From Cellulosimicrobium marinum (GTDB lineage: Bacteria; Actinomycetota; Actinomycetes; Actinomycetales; Cellulomonadaceae): a DNA stretch of 64,000 nt. Shown here in pieces: positions 26,847 through 35,131 of the stretch (positions are counted from its first letter, which is position 1; every line of letters begins with the position of its first letter). The stretch is taken from assembly GCF_020551945.1 (NCBI RefSeq), contig NZ_JAJBZH010000006.1, forward strand, positions 124,001-188,000. The letters are read 5' to 3'. The notes beneath the pieces are model-generated. The model saw nothing but the letters and a program-made list of their open reading frames with translations, had not been told where the DNA came from and ran no database searches. Both the position numbers and the translations under genes were made by a program.

Positions 26847-27773
26847 ATGCTCGACCCCAGCCAGCTCTACGACCTCGACCAGGACGCGGTGGCGCGCCTG
26901 TGGCCGAGCCCGCCGGAACCCGGTGCGGGTCCGGTGCTGGTGCACGCCGTCGCCGGGTTCGTGGACGCGGGCAGCGCGGGCGAGCTCGCCGTCGAGCACC
27001 TCCTGGAGCTCGGCGAGGTCACCCGGGTCGCGACGTTCGACGTCGACCAGCTGCTCGACTACCGCTCGAAGCGCGCGACGATGACCTTCAGCAGCGACCA
27101 CTGGTCCGACTACGACGAGCCGTACCTGGTCGTGGACCACGTGCGTGACGCGGCCGGCACGGGGTTCCTGCTCCTGCACGGCGCCGAGCCGGACGTGCAG
27201 TGGGAGCGTGTCGTGGCGGCGCTGCGCGACCTCGTCGACCTGCTCGGCGTCTCGCTCACGGTCGGGGTGCACGGGATCCCGATGGGCGTGCCCCACACGC
27301 GTCCGACCTCGGTGACGGCGCACGGCACCCGCCCGGAGCTGCTCGGCGAGCACACCTCGTGGTTCGGCACGGTCAAGGTGCCCGCGAGCCTCGCCGCCCT
27401 GCTCGAGCTGCGCCTCGGCCGGGCCGGGCACGACGCGGTGGGCTACACCGTGCACGTCCCGCACTACCTCGCGCAGTCCTCCTACGCCCCCGCGGCGGTG
27501 GCGGCGCTCGAGCACGTGCAGCGTCTCACCGGCCTCGAGCTCCGGACGGACGGGCTGGAGGAGGCCGCGCAGGAGGCCACCGCCGAGGTGGAGCGTCAGG
27601 TCCGGGACTCCGAGGAAGTCGCGTCGGTGGTGCGCGCGCTCGAGGAGCAGTACGACGCGTTCGCCCGGGCGGTCGGTCGCACGAGCCTGCTGGCGGAGTC
27701 CGCGCCCATCCCGACGGCGGACGAGCTGGGTGCGGAGTTCGAGCGCTTCCTCGCCCAGCAGTCGGGCGACTGA
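26847..27773 (+). CDS. PAC2 family protein
   Basis: 308 residues, ATG 26847 with GGAGGA upstream. N-terminal PAC2 fold: [44 protein letters not shown], and [11 protein letters not shown], then a C-terminal helical stretch ([10 protein letters not shown]-like). PAC2 proteins share the fold of eukaryotic proteasome assembly chaperones; in actinobacteria the function is unsettled. Not obviously coupled to the preceding regulator gene (94-base gap). Confidence 0.88.
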   Translation: MLDPSQLYDLDQDAVARLWPSPPEPGAGPVLVHAVAGFVDAGSAGELAVEHLLELGEVTRVATFDVDQLLDYRSKRATMTFSSDHWSDYDEPYLVVDHVRDAAGTGFLLLHGAEPDVQWERVVAALRDLVDLLGVSLTVGVHGIPMGVPHTRPTSVTAHGTRPELLGEHTSWFGTVKVPASLAALLELRLGRAGHDAVGYTVHVPHYLAQSSYAPAAVAALEHVQRLTGLELRTDGLEEAAQEATAEVERQVRDSEEVASVVRALEEQYDAFARAVGRTSLLAESAPIPTADELGAEFERFLAQQSGD

Positions 27774-27781
27774 GGCCGTCT

Positions 27782-27797
27782 CCGCCCGTCCGGGCGG
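27782..27797 (+). terminator. Short hairpin after the PAC2 gene
   Basis: CCGCCC (27782-27787), loop GTCC, GGGCGG (27792-27797), eight bases after the stop. Short but fully G-C. Confidence 0.45.
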
Positions 27798-27846
27798 TCC
27801 GTTCGTCCGGAAATATCCTCCCAGGACACCGCGATTCACCGTGGCG

Positions 27847-27867
27847 TGGCACACACCTGCCGTGCCA
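27847..27867. promoter_or_regulatory. Inverted repeat in the long leader of the cold-shock gene
   Basis: TGGCAC (27847-27852) and GTGCCA (27862-27867), nine bases apart, about 130 bases before the csp ATG. Could be an operator or the base of an RNA hairpin. The 224-base gap before csp has no ORF worth calling. Confidence 0.35.
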
Positions 27868-27997
27868 GACTGTGACGCGTCGTAGCGATCTCCAGGCGCA
27901 CGCTCTCGGGTGCCGGACGTGCGGTACGGCGCTCGGGGGTGGACGAAGGGTCCGCTCGGAAGATGTCCCCGGATGGACAGAAGGTCAGAGGAAGAGC

Positions 27998-28201
27998 ATG
28001 GCGCAGGGTTCTGTGAAGTGGTTCAACGCCGAGAAGGGCTACGGGTTCATCGCCCAGGACGGCGGCGGCGCCGACGTCTTCGTCCACTACTCGGCGATCG
28101 AGACCCAGGGGTACCGCACGCTCGACGAGGCGCAGCGGGTCGAGTTCGAGATCACCCAGGGCCCCAAGGGCCCGCAGGCGGAGCAGGTCCGCCCGCTCTG
28201 A
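27998..28201 (+). CDS. Cold-shock protein, CspA family
   Basis: 67 residues, ATG 27998 with GAGGAAGAG upstream. Single OB-fold with RNP1 KGYGFIAQ and RNP2 VFVHYSAI; acts as an RNA chaperone. The long untranslated leader is common for csp genes and is where cold regulation usually acts. Two hairpins follow the stop. Confidence 0.96.
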   Translation: MAQGSVKWFNAEKGYGFIAQDGGGADVFVHYSAIETQGYRTLDEAQRVEFEITQGPKGPQAEQVRPL

Positions 28202-28206
28202 CGGCG

Positions 28207-28275
28207 TGCGCGGGCGGTACGCCGCCCTCGCACCTCGTCCGCAGGAGCCGTGCCCGGTCCGTCCGGTGCACGGCT
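28207..28275. terminator. Tandem hairpins between convergent csp and the spermidine-synthase-like gene
   Basis: First: GGGCGG (28212-28217), loop TACG, CCGCCC (28222-28227), flanked by TGCG/CGCA. Second: AGCCGTGC (28246-28253) with GCACGGCT (28268-28275). Confidence 0.7.
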
Positions 28276-28307
28276 TCTGTGCGTCCGCCTGCCGTGCGCG
28301 TCACGCG

Positions 28308-29300
28308 TCACGAAGGCGGCGACGAGGTGCGCGACGGCGCGTGCGACGGGTCCGGGACGTCGTCGGGCCGTGCGGGCGCCGGCGGGTCGTCGATCGGGCG
28401 CGCCGTGCCCACGAATGCCGCGAGGTCGTGCCCGACGAGCACGCTGGCGGGCTGGGGCAGCGCGCGGGCGGCGCGGGCGAGCGCGGGCCCGGCGAGGTCC
28501 GGCGCCCGCTCGCCCGGCCGGGATGCCGCGAGGACGAGGTTGCCGTAGCGGCGGCCCTTGAGCTGGCCGGGCTCGGCGAGGACGGCGAGGCGGGCGTCGT
28601 AGGGCGTCGAGGCGCCCCCCCGGTCGTCGGCGCTGACGAGCGCGAGGGTCGCCAGCTCGCGCCGCACGGTCCCCAGCGGCGGACGGTCGGCGCAGTTCAC
28701 GAGGTAGATGCCGCCCGGGCGCAGCACGCGGCGCACCGCGGCGGCGGTCCCGGCCGTCGTGAGGTGCTCCGGGGTCGCGTCGCCCGCGAAGACGTCCCGG
28801 ACGACGACGTCGAACGACGCGTCGCCGAAGGACTCCAGGACCGCGCGGGCGTCTCCCGTCCGCAGCCGCAGGCGGGGCGACCGGGGGAGGGCGAACCACT
28901 CGCGGACGAGCTCGAGGAGCCGGGCGTCGAGGTCGACGCCGACCTGGGCCGACCCCGGTCGGGTGTGCTCGACCCAGCGTGCGAGGCTGCACCCGGCCGC
29001 GCCGAGGTGGAGCACCCGCAGGGGTCCGGCGGGAAGGAGGTCGACGACGGCCGCCATCTGCTGCATGTACTCGAACCCGAGGAACCCGGGGTCGTCGAGG
29101 TCCAGGTGGGAGCTGGGGACGCCGTTGACGTAGAGCGTGACGGCGCGGGGGGCGTCCGGGTCCGCCTCGACGCGTGCGGTGCCCGTGGCGATCGGGACGG
29201 GGCCGTCGGGGAGCGCGGGAGCGGCGGCCGGGCCGCGACGTCTCCCGGGTGTGGGTGGCGTGGTGGACCCTGGGACGGGTCGACGCGAACGGCGGGCCAT
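28308..29300 (-). CDS. Spermidine-synthase-like methyltransferase-fold protein
   Basis: 330 residues from ATG 29300, leaderless by the TACGGT box six bases upstream. An N-terminal strand motif (VNGVPSSHLDLDDPGFLGFEYMQQM) and a Rossmann core VLHLGAAGCSLARWVEH, GVDLDARLLELVREWF, DVVVRDVFAGDATPEHL. The typical polyamine-synthase GGGDG is replaced by LGAAGC, so true spermidine synthesis is doubtful; this subgroup is annotated as spermidine synthase or fused MFS/spermidine synthase-like protein. No speD neighbour. Pro-rich tail. Confidence 0.85.
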   Translation of the reverse strand: MARRSRRPVPGSTTPPTPGRRRGPAAAPALPDGPVPIATGTARVEADPDAPRAVTLYVNGVPSSHLDLDDPGFLGFEYMQQMAAVVDLLPAGPLRVLHLGAAGCSLARWVEHTRPGSAQVGVDLDARLLELVREWFALPRSPRLRLRTGDARAVLESFGDASFDVVVRDVFAGDATPEHLTTAGTAAAVRRVLRPGGIYLVNCADRPPLGTVRRELATLALVSADDRGGASTPYDARLAVLAEPGQLKGRRYGNLVLAASRPGERAPDLAGPALARAARALPQPASVLVGHDLAAFVGTARPIDDPPAPARPDDVPDPSHAPSRTSSPPS

Positions 29301-29306
29301 GCGCCC

Positions 29307-29312
29307 ACCGTA
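29307..29312 (-). promoter_or_regulatory. -10 box of the spermidine-synthase-like gene
   Basis: TACGGT on the minus strand, six bases before ATG 29300. Confidence 0.6.
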
Positions 29313-29330
29313 GTGCGGGGTCGCGGGACG

Positions 29331-29359
29331 TTGACACTATCGAACAGGTGTTCGATAGT
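29331..29359 (+). promoter_or_regulatory. SOS promoter of the HEPN-dinB operon
   Basis: TTGACA (29331-29336), 17 bases, GATAGT (29354-29359). A perfect LexA palindrome TCGAACAGGTGTTCGA (29340-29355) fills the spacer and reaches the -10, the classical position for tight repression. Start of transcription is expected near 29366. Confidence 0.88.
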
Positions 29360-29377
29360 GAGTCCGGGAGGTGTCGC

Positions 29378-29821
29378 ATGGCGAACGTCGCGAACGGCAG
29401 GGTTCCGTCGGTCGTGCCGGTGGACGTCGGCAGGCTGCTCGCGCGCGCGGACGCGGAGCTCGTCGCCGCGACGTCCGCGACGGACCCCGCGGAGCGGTTC
29501 CTGCACGCGCACCTCGGCGCGCTGCGCGCGGCGGCCGCGGTGGTCGCGCTGCGTGCGCGTCCCCAGCGCCGGGGACGTGCCCGCGCCGTGTGGGACCAGC
29601 TGGCCGACGCCGAGCCGTCGTTGGCCGCGTGGACCACGTACTTCGCGGGGGGTGCGCGGGTGCGCGCCGCGCTCGACACGGGTCGGCTCGACACGGTCGA
29701 CGCCCGGCGCGCGGACGAGCTGCTCGCGTGCGCGGAGGACTTCCGTGACGAGGTCGCGATGCTCGTCGACCCTGCCGCCGGTTTCGCCGTGCTCCCGGTA
29801 CCGAGGACGGTGGCGTCGTGA
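29378..29821 (+). CDS. SAV_6107-type HEPN-domain protein, SOS-regulated
   Basis: 147 residues from ATG 29378 with GGGAGG upstream. All-helical: VGRLLARADAELVAATSATDPAERFLHAHLGALRA, a second helix pair, and AWTTYFAGGARVRAAL. This fits the SAV_6107 HEPN family of actinobacteria. Other HEPN proteins are RNases with an R-x4-6-H motif; RFLHAH here formally fits R-x4-H, but catalysis is unproven. The LexA box in its promoter and the coupled dinB downstream indicate a role in the DNA-damage response. No antitoxin-like partner is seen. Confidence 0.82.
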   Translation: MANVANGRVPSVVPVDVGRLLARADAELVAATSATDPAERFLHAHLGALRAAAAVVALRARPQRRGRARAVWDQLADAEPSLAAWTTYFAGGARVRAALDTGRLDTVDARRADELLACAEDFRDEVAMLVDPAAGFAVLPVPRTVAS

Positions 29822-29886
29822 CCGGGGCCGGCGCGGTGCGTGCGACCGCCGTCGCGCCGCGACACGCCCCGCGCCGGGCGACATGA
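29818..29886 (+). CDS. Possible 22-codon relay ORF between the HEPN gene and dinB
   Basis: GTG 29818 overlaps the HEPN stop (GTGA) and its own TGA (29884-29886) overlaps the dinB start (ATGA). The peptide is rich in Ala, Arg and Pro. dinB has no clear ribosome site, so this ORF may carry ribosomes across the gap. Confidence 0.4.
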   Translation: MTGAGAVRATAVAPRHAPRRAT

Positions 29887-31139
29887 GCCGGGGCCCCCGC
29901 GCGACCGTCCGCCGGGACTGGGGCGACGACGAGGAGGGGTGCTCCATCCTCCACGTCGACATGGACGCGTTCTTCGCCTCGGTCGAGCTCGCGCGGCGCC
30001 CGGAGCTGCGCGGCCGGCCGGTGATCGTCGGCGGTGCGGAGCGCGGTGTCGTCCTCGCGGCGACGTACGAGGCGCGGGCGTACGGGGTGCACTCGGCGAT
30101 GCCCATGGTCCAGGCGCGACGGGCCTGCCCGCAGGCCGTCGTCGTGCCGCCCGACCACCGGCGCTACCACGAGGTGTCGCGCTCGGTGATGGCGATGCTC
30201 GGGGAGGTCACCGCCCTCGTCGAGCAGGTGAGCGTCGACGAGGCGTTCCTCGACGTGAGCGGAGCCCGCCGCAGGGTCGGGCCGCCCTCCGTGATCGGCG
30301 CCGCCCTGCGCCACCGGGTCCAGGCGGAGCACGGGATCACCTGCTCCGTGGGGATCGCGACGACGAAGTTCGTCGCCAAGGTCGCCTCGACGCACGCCAA
30401 GCCGGACGGCATGCTGCTCGTCCCGGCCACCGCGACCGTGCCGTTCCTGCGGGAGCTGCCGGTCGGGGCGCTGTGGGGCGTGGGGGAGAAGACGGAGGGC
30501 GTGCTCGCGCGCTGGGGGATCCGGACGGTGGCCGAGCTCGCCGACACCGACGTGCGCGTGCTGCAGGCGGCCGTCGGGACGGTCACGGGTGCCCACCTCC
30601 ACGACCTCGCCTGGGGTCGCGACCCACGCCCGGTGCGCCCCGAGCGGGCGGAGCGCTCCGTCGGCGCCGAGACGACGTTCGACCACGACCTGCGGGACCT
30701 GGACGCCGTCCAGGCGAAGGTCCTCGAGCTCGCGGACCGCTGCGCGGGACGGCTGCGCGCGCAGGAGGTCGTGGCGCGCACCGTGAGCGTCAAGGTCCGC
30801 ACGAGCGACTTCCGGACCGTGACGCGCAGCCGCACCCTCGGTGCACCGACGGACGTCGCGCGCGAGCTCTACCTCGTCGCGCGCGAGCTCGTCGCGGGGG
30901 TGGACCTGCACGGGCTCGCGGTGCGCCTCGTCGGCGTCCGGGCCGAGGGCCTCGCGCCGCGCGACGAGACCGCCGTCCAGCCGACGCTGGACGAGGCGGT
31001 CGACGAGCGCGGGGACGCCCGGCGCCGCGCGGAGGCGGCGATGGACGCGGTCCGGGGCCGGTTCGGGGTGAGATCCATCGCGTTGGGACCCCGCGAGGCC
31101 CGCTCGACTACCATGCCCGCAGATGTCGATCTATCCTGA
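29883..31139 (+). CDS. dinB: DNA polymerase IV (Y family)
   Basis: 418 residues from ATG 29883. Catalytic Asp26 in HVDMDAFFASVE, Asp119-Glu120 in SVDEAFLD, the YEARAYGVHSAMP steric stretch, KFVAKVAS and a little-finger domain (SVKVRTSDFRTVTRSRTL). It copies past damaged bases at the cost of accuracy. It shares the LexA-controlled promoter of the HEPN gene. No standard beta-clamp pentapeptide was recognised at the C-terminus by eye. The start is fixed by ATGA overlap with the relay ORF, upstream of the conserved region by about 20 residues. Confidence 0.94.
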   Translation: MSRGPRATVRRDWGDDEEGCSILHVDMDAFFASVELARRPELRGRPVIVGGAERGVVLAATYEARAYGVHSAMPMVQARRACPQAVVVPPDHRRYHEVSRSVMAMLGEVTALVEQVSVDEAFLDVSGARRRVGPPSVIGAALRHRVQAEHGITCSVGIATTKFVAKVASTHAKPDGMLLVPATATVPFLRELPVGALWGVGEKTEGVLARWGIRTVAELADTDVRVLQAAVGTVTGAHLHDLAWGRDPRPVRPERAERSVGAETTFDHDLRDLDAVQAKVLELADRCAGRLRAQEVVARTVSVKVRTSDFRTVTRSRTLGAPTDVARELYLVARELVAGVDLHGLAVRLVGVRAEGLAPRDETAVQPTLDEAVDERGDARRRAEAAMDAVRGRFGVRSIALGPREARSTTMPADVDLS

Positions 31140-31176
31140 GGGTGACACTCGACCACCGCGGAGAAACGGGGTGCTC

Positions 31177-31566
31177 ATGCCTCTGTCGGAGTACGAGCAG
31201 CGGGTTCTGGAGCAGATGGAGCGCGCGCTCACCTCGGACGACCCGCGGCTGGCGAACACGCTGCAGTCGCCGCGCCGTCGTTCGGCGCTGCGTTTCGTCC
31301 TGGCCGGCGTCGGAGTCGTCGGCGGCCTGCTGCTCCTCGTCCTCGGCGCGGCCACGTCCATGACGTGGCTCGGCGTCGTCGGCTTCGTCCTGATGTTCGT
31401 CGGCGTGGTGCTGGTCTTCCAGGCGCCTCGGTCCCGCAAGGGGCCCGTCGGGACCGTCGCTGCCGACGGGACGGTGCGGCCCGCGCCTGCCGCACCGCCG
31501 CGCAAGGCGTTCCTCAGCCGGCTCGAAGAGCGCTGGGAGCGCCGTCGCGAGCAGGGCGGTCGCTGA
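31177..31566 (+). CDS. DUF3040 membrane protein
   Basis: 129 residues from ATG 31177 (MPLSEYEQRVLEQMERAL is the usual DUF3040 start; GTG 31171 is an in-frame alternative). Two adjacent membrane helices (FVLAGVGVVGGLLLLVLGAA and WLGVVGFVLMFVGVVLVFQA) and a basic C-terminal tail. These small proteins regularly sit just upstream of mraZ in actinobacteria. Function unknown. Its final 53 bases overlap the 3' end of the convergent transglutaminase gene. Confidence 0.88.
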   Translation: MPLSEYEQRVLEQMERALTSDDPRLANTLQSPRRRSALRFVLAGVGVVGGLLLLVLGAATSMTWLGVVGFVLMFVGVVLVFQAPRSRKGPVGTVAADGTVRPAPAAPPRKAFLSRLEERWERRREQGGR

Positions 31567-33793
31567 GCGCCAGCCGCGCACCGACGACGACGGCCTCGAC
31601 CAGCTCGCCCAGCCTGTCCGGCGCGAGCGACGGGGCCGTCGTTCGCGCGTAGCGCACGCGCTCGACCTCTTCGCACAGCGTCACGAGCGCGGACAGCGCC
31701 TCGTCGCCGAGCGGGTCGCCGCTCCTCTCCACGACAGCTGCGTTGACGGCCGTCGGGACCTGCCGCGGCGTGGCGGACGCCGGCCACCCGACGTCGAGGG
31801 CGGACAGGCGCCCGCCCAGCTCGGTCCAGGCGCCCTCCGCGTCCTGGGTGCCACCCCTGCTCGAACGGCGGCGCGCGAGGACCCAGGCCGTGACGGCGAG
31901 GCCGAGCACGACCAGGGCGGCGAGGACGAGGATCCACGGCACGCCGTCGTCCTGCGAGGTCGTCGTCACCGCCGACGGCCCGGTCGTCGCCGTCGTCGGC
32001 GTCGGTTCCGCCGACGGCGTGACGGCCTCGCCCGGGGTCTGCGCGTCCTCCGGCAGGGGGAACCCGGGCGCCCCGGCGTCCCCGACCGGGATCGCCCAGC
32101 GGGGTGCGGCACCGGTCTGCTGCGCGGGGGTCGGTTCGAACCGCACCCAGCCCTGACCCGGGAAGTAGAGCTCCGGCCACGCGTGGGAGTCCTGGCCCGT
32201 GACCTCGAAGCTGTCGTCGCCCACCTCGGTCCCGGGGAGGAAGCCCACCCCGAGGCGCGCGGGGATACCGAGGGACCGGGCCATCATCGTCATCGACGTC
32301 GCGAACTGGACGCAGTACCCCGTCCGGTGCTGGAGGAAGTCCCACACGGCGTCGCCGGTCTCGCCCGCGGGTACCTGGGTCGAGTACGTGAACGTGGTCG
32401 TGTCCCGGAAGAACGTCTGCAGGGCCAGCGCCTGGTCGTACCGGGTCGCGGCGTCCCCGGCCACCTGGGCGGCGAGCTCGCGGATCTCCTGCTCGTGCAC
32501 GGAGGCCGGGACGTCGAGGTAGTTCGGGTCGTCCGGGTCGGCGCCGCGCGCCTCGCGCAGCGTCTCGGCGTCGAGCGGTCGCGGGTACACGGTGACGCCG
32601 TACCGGGTGCCGGCCGACGTCGGCCGGTCGCCGACGACCTCGTCGCGGACCGGGTCGTACCGCCAGGCGCCGTCGCTGTCGAGGCTCCGCGGCTCGGTCG
32701 GCACGGGCAGCTTGGCGTCGCGCAGCGACTCGATGGTGACGTCGACGTCGGCGGGCTCGCCCGGGTCGGTCTCCTCGGGCCAGAGCAGCGCGCCCGGGTC
32801 CTCCACGGGGTCGCCGGAGCGATCCGCTCCGCGGCGCCAGTTCGTCCCGTCGAAGCCGGTCAGCGTGAAGACGCGCAGGGGCCCGAGCTCGGCCGCGTCG
32901 GTGCGGTAGCGCAGGACCACCTGGTCCGAGCGTTCGGCGAGGTCGCGCCGCATGTCCAGGTCGTCGGAGAGGCGCACGGTCTCCCCGGTCGAGGCGAAGA
33001 GCCTCGACCACGACGACGACGCGACCTCCGGGAGGTTGGCGCTCGCCCCGGAGACACCGAGCCCGACGACGGCCACCGCCAGCGCGGTGGCTGCCGCGGC
33101 GGCGGCGCGGAGGCCGCCTGCCGTCCGGTGCGACGACGACGGCGCGGCGGCGCGCCGTGCGGTGCGGTGCGGGTTGTCGACGGCGAGGAGCAGGACGAGG
33201 GCCGCGACCGTCAGCACGAACGGCACGGCGGGGACGTCGCCGACGATGACGAGCCCGGGGACCCACAGGGCGAGCAGGGGAAGCCCGGTCGCCGCGGCGA
33301 TGCGCAGGCCGCCGGCGAGCAGGTCCGCCACCAGGAAGACGACGACGGTGCCGCCCACGGCGAGCAGCTCGATCGGCAGGCTCGGGCCGATGGGGGCGAC
33401 CTCGGCGAGGGTGAGCTCGCGGGCCGTCACCAGGCGGGAGGCGAGGCGATCGGCGTTGGAGAGGCCGATGAGGACCGAGAAGCGGTCGGTGGGTCCGCCG
33501 TAGAGGCCGAGCAGGCCCCAGGCGCCGACGAGCAGGCCGGCGGCGGAGGGGAGGAGAGCGGCGGGGGGCGCGAGCGTCTCCCCGCGGGAGGTCGCGGACC
33601 GCTCGAGGAGCCAGCGCGTCACGCCGGTGACGACGGCGAGGACGAGGACCGTGCGCACGCCGGTGCGGGTCCAGTCACCGGGACCGATCACGGCACCCAG
33701 GGCGTGCATGGACGCGAGGACGGCGACGGTGACGCACGCGGTCGTGGCCAGCGTGCGGCGCCCAGGTGCGCCCGTGGTCCTCGGTGAGCTCAT
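31514..33793 (-). CDS. Transglutaminase-like membrane protein
   Basis: 759 residues, ATG 33793 overlapping the DUF58 stop (ATGA). Five or more N-terminal membrane helices, a DUF3488-type extracellular region, then the transglutaminase core: Cys in RTGYCVQFATSMTMMARSLGIPAR, His in DSHAWPELYF and a following Asp-like position, then a Pro/Thr linker, a further membrane helix (WILVLAALVVLGLAVTAWVLA) and a cytoplasmic tail. It belongs to the MoxR-DUF58-transglutaminase trio whose substrate is unknown; cell-envelope or chaperone-related roles have been suggested. Confidence 0.9.
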   Translation of the reverse strand: MSSPRTTGAPGRRTLATTACVTVAVLASMHALGAVIGPGDWTRTGVRTVLVLAVVTGVTRWLLERSATSRGETLAPPAALLPSAAGLLVGAWGLLGLYGGPTDRFSVLIGLSNADRLASRLVTARELTLAEVAPIGPSLPIELLAVGGTVVVFLVADLLAGGLRIAAATGLPLLALWVPGLVIVGDVPAVPFVLTVAALVLLLAVDNPHRTARRAAAPSSSHRTAGGLRAAAAAATALAVAVVGLGVSGASANLPEVASSSWSRLFASTGETVRLSDDLDMRRDLAERSDQVVLRYRTDAAELGPLRVFTLTGFDGTNWRRGADRSGDPVEDPGALLWPEETDPGEPADVDVTIESLRDAKLPVPTEPRSLDSDGAWRYDPVRDEVVGDRPTSAGTRYGVTVYPRPLDAETLREARGADPDDPNYLDVPASVHEQEIRELAAQVAGDAATRYDQALALQTFFRDTTTFTYSTQVPAGETGDAVWDFLQHRTGYCVQFATSMTMMARSLGIPARLGVGFLPGTEVGDDSFEVTGQDSHAWPELYFPGQGWVRFEPTPAQQTGAAPRWAIPVGDAGAPGFPLPEDAQTPGEAVTPSAEPTPTTATTGPSAVTTTSQDDGVPWILVLAALVVLGLAVTAWVLARRRSSRGGTQDAEGAWTELGGRLSALDVGWPASATPRQVPTAVNAAVVERSGDPLGDEALSALVTLCEEVERVRYARTTAPSLAPDRLGELVEAVVVGARLALSDRPARDGAPSALRAG

Positions 33794-35130
33794 CGCGATC
33801 CCTCCACGAGACGGGTCCAGGCGCGGTCGAGCGGGGTGTCGGCGTCGACGAGCACCACGTGCCACCCGGTCGCGCGCAACGCGGCGACGGTGTCCTGCGC
33901 CTCCGCCTGCTGGGAGGACGTGGTCCGCGGGCGCACCACCATCGCCCAGTGCAGGGTGTCGCCCGCCATGGACGCCACGGTGCTGCGGGCGACAGGACCC
34001 AGCGGGCCCAGCAGGGCGAACGTGACCTCACCGGGTCGGCGCGCGGCCCGCAGCGCCTCGGCGGTCGCGGCCGCCGCCCGGTCCGTCTCGCTCAGCCCGT
34101 GGTGGCCCTGGAGGTCGACGGTGGCGTCGAGCACGTCGGCCGGGCCCTCGCCCGCACGGTTGGTGGTGAACCCGGTCGTGTCGAGGACGGGGGCCAGGGA
34201 GGTCGGCACGAGCCGCACCGGGTGCCCTGCCTGGAGGAGCGAGACGCCGACCGACGCGGCCGCCTCCACCGCCCACTCGCCGTCGGCCAGGGCGTGCGCC
34301 CCCGGGTGGTCGAGGCCGGGGTGGGGGAGCAGCCCGCGGTCGAGCAGCACGCTCACGGGCGGCAGGCTCGCGCTCTCGTCCGCGCGGACCATGAGCTGGC
34401 CGTGGCGCGCCGCGCTCGCCCAGTGCACGCGCCGGGGGTCGTCGCCGGCGACGTAGTCCCGCAGGACGGAGTCGTCGCTGGACGACAGGCGGGCACCCGT
34501 CGTCGACCGCTCCTGCTCTCCGAACGCGCGCGTGCCGCGCACCGGGAGCTCGACGGTGCGGGGCCAGACCGCGACCGAGGTCGCGTCGCCGAGCTCCTGG
34601 GTCGCGCTCACGAGCCCGAACGCGTCCACCCGGGTGGTGAGCAGCGGGCCGAGCGGCCAGCGCCCGCGCCGCAGGGGCCGCAGCCGGTAGCGGACCGCGA
34701 TGTGGTCCTCGCGGGTGACCACCTGCGCCCGCAGGGAGCCGTGGTCGCACAGCTCGTGCGCCGCCTGCTCGCTGATGCGCAGGCGCGCGAGCGTGCCCGC
34801 GGTGCCGGCGGACCGTCGTGATCCCGACACGGTGAGCCGTGCGGTGGTCACCTGACCCCGGGTCGCGGGGTTGGGCTGGACGCGCCGCGCGACCCGCAGG
34901 GCGCCCCGGCCGCGGTCGATGCGGTGCGCGGTCATCCAGCACCAGGCCGAGACGACGACGAGGACGGCCGCGGCGCCGAGGCCGACCACGTCGGGAAGGC
35001 CCAGGGTGATCCCGACGGCCGCGAGGACGCCGCCGGTGACGAGCAGGCCGGTCCCGCGACGGGTGGGGCGAGCGCGCGTGAGCCGCCGGGCGAGGCTGCG
35101 CCGGCGTACGGGGACCGGGCGAGCCGGCAC
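33790..35130 (-). CDS. DUF58 (vWA-like) protein
   Basis: 446 residues from GTG 35130, five bases after the moxR stop. Two closely spaced membrane helices near residues 25-65, a beta-rich part, then the DUF58 signature DYVAGDDPRRVHWASAARHGQLMVR and a vWA-like domain with VSVLLDRGLLPH. DUF58 proteins are partners of MoxR AAA ATPases. Middle gene of the coupled trio. Confidence 0.9.
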   Translation of the reverse strand: MPARPVPVRRRSLARRLTRARPTRRGTGLLVTGGVLAAVGITLGLPDVVGLGAAAVLVVVSAWCWMTAHRIDRGRGALRVARRVQPNPATRGQVTTARLTVSGSRRSAGTAGTLARLRISEQAAHELCDHGSLRAQVVTREDHIAVRYRLRPLRRGRWPLGPLLTTRVDAFGLVSATQELGDATSVAVWPRTVELPVRGTRAFGEQERSTTGARLSSSDDSVLRDYVAGDDPRRVHWASAARHGQLMVRADESASLPPVSVLLDRGLLPHPGLDHPGAHALADGEWAVEAAASVGVSLLQAGHPVRLVPTSLAPVLDTTGFTTNRAGEGPADVLDATVDLQGHHGLSETDRAAAATAEALRAARRPGEVTFALLGPLGPVARSTVASMAGDTLHWAMVVRPRTTSSQQAEAQDTVAALRATGWHVVLVDADTPLDRAWTRLVEGSR

Positions 35131-35131
35131 G

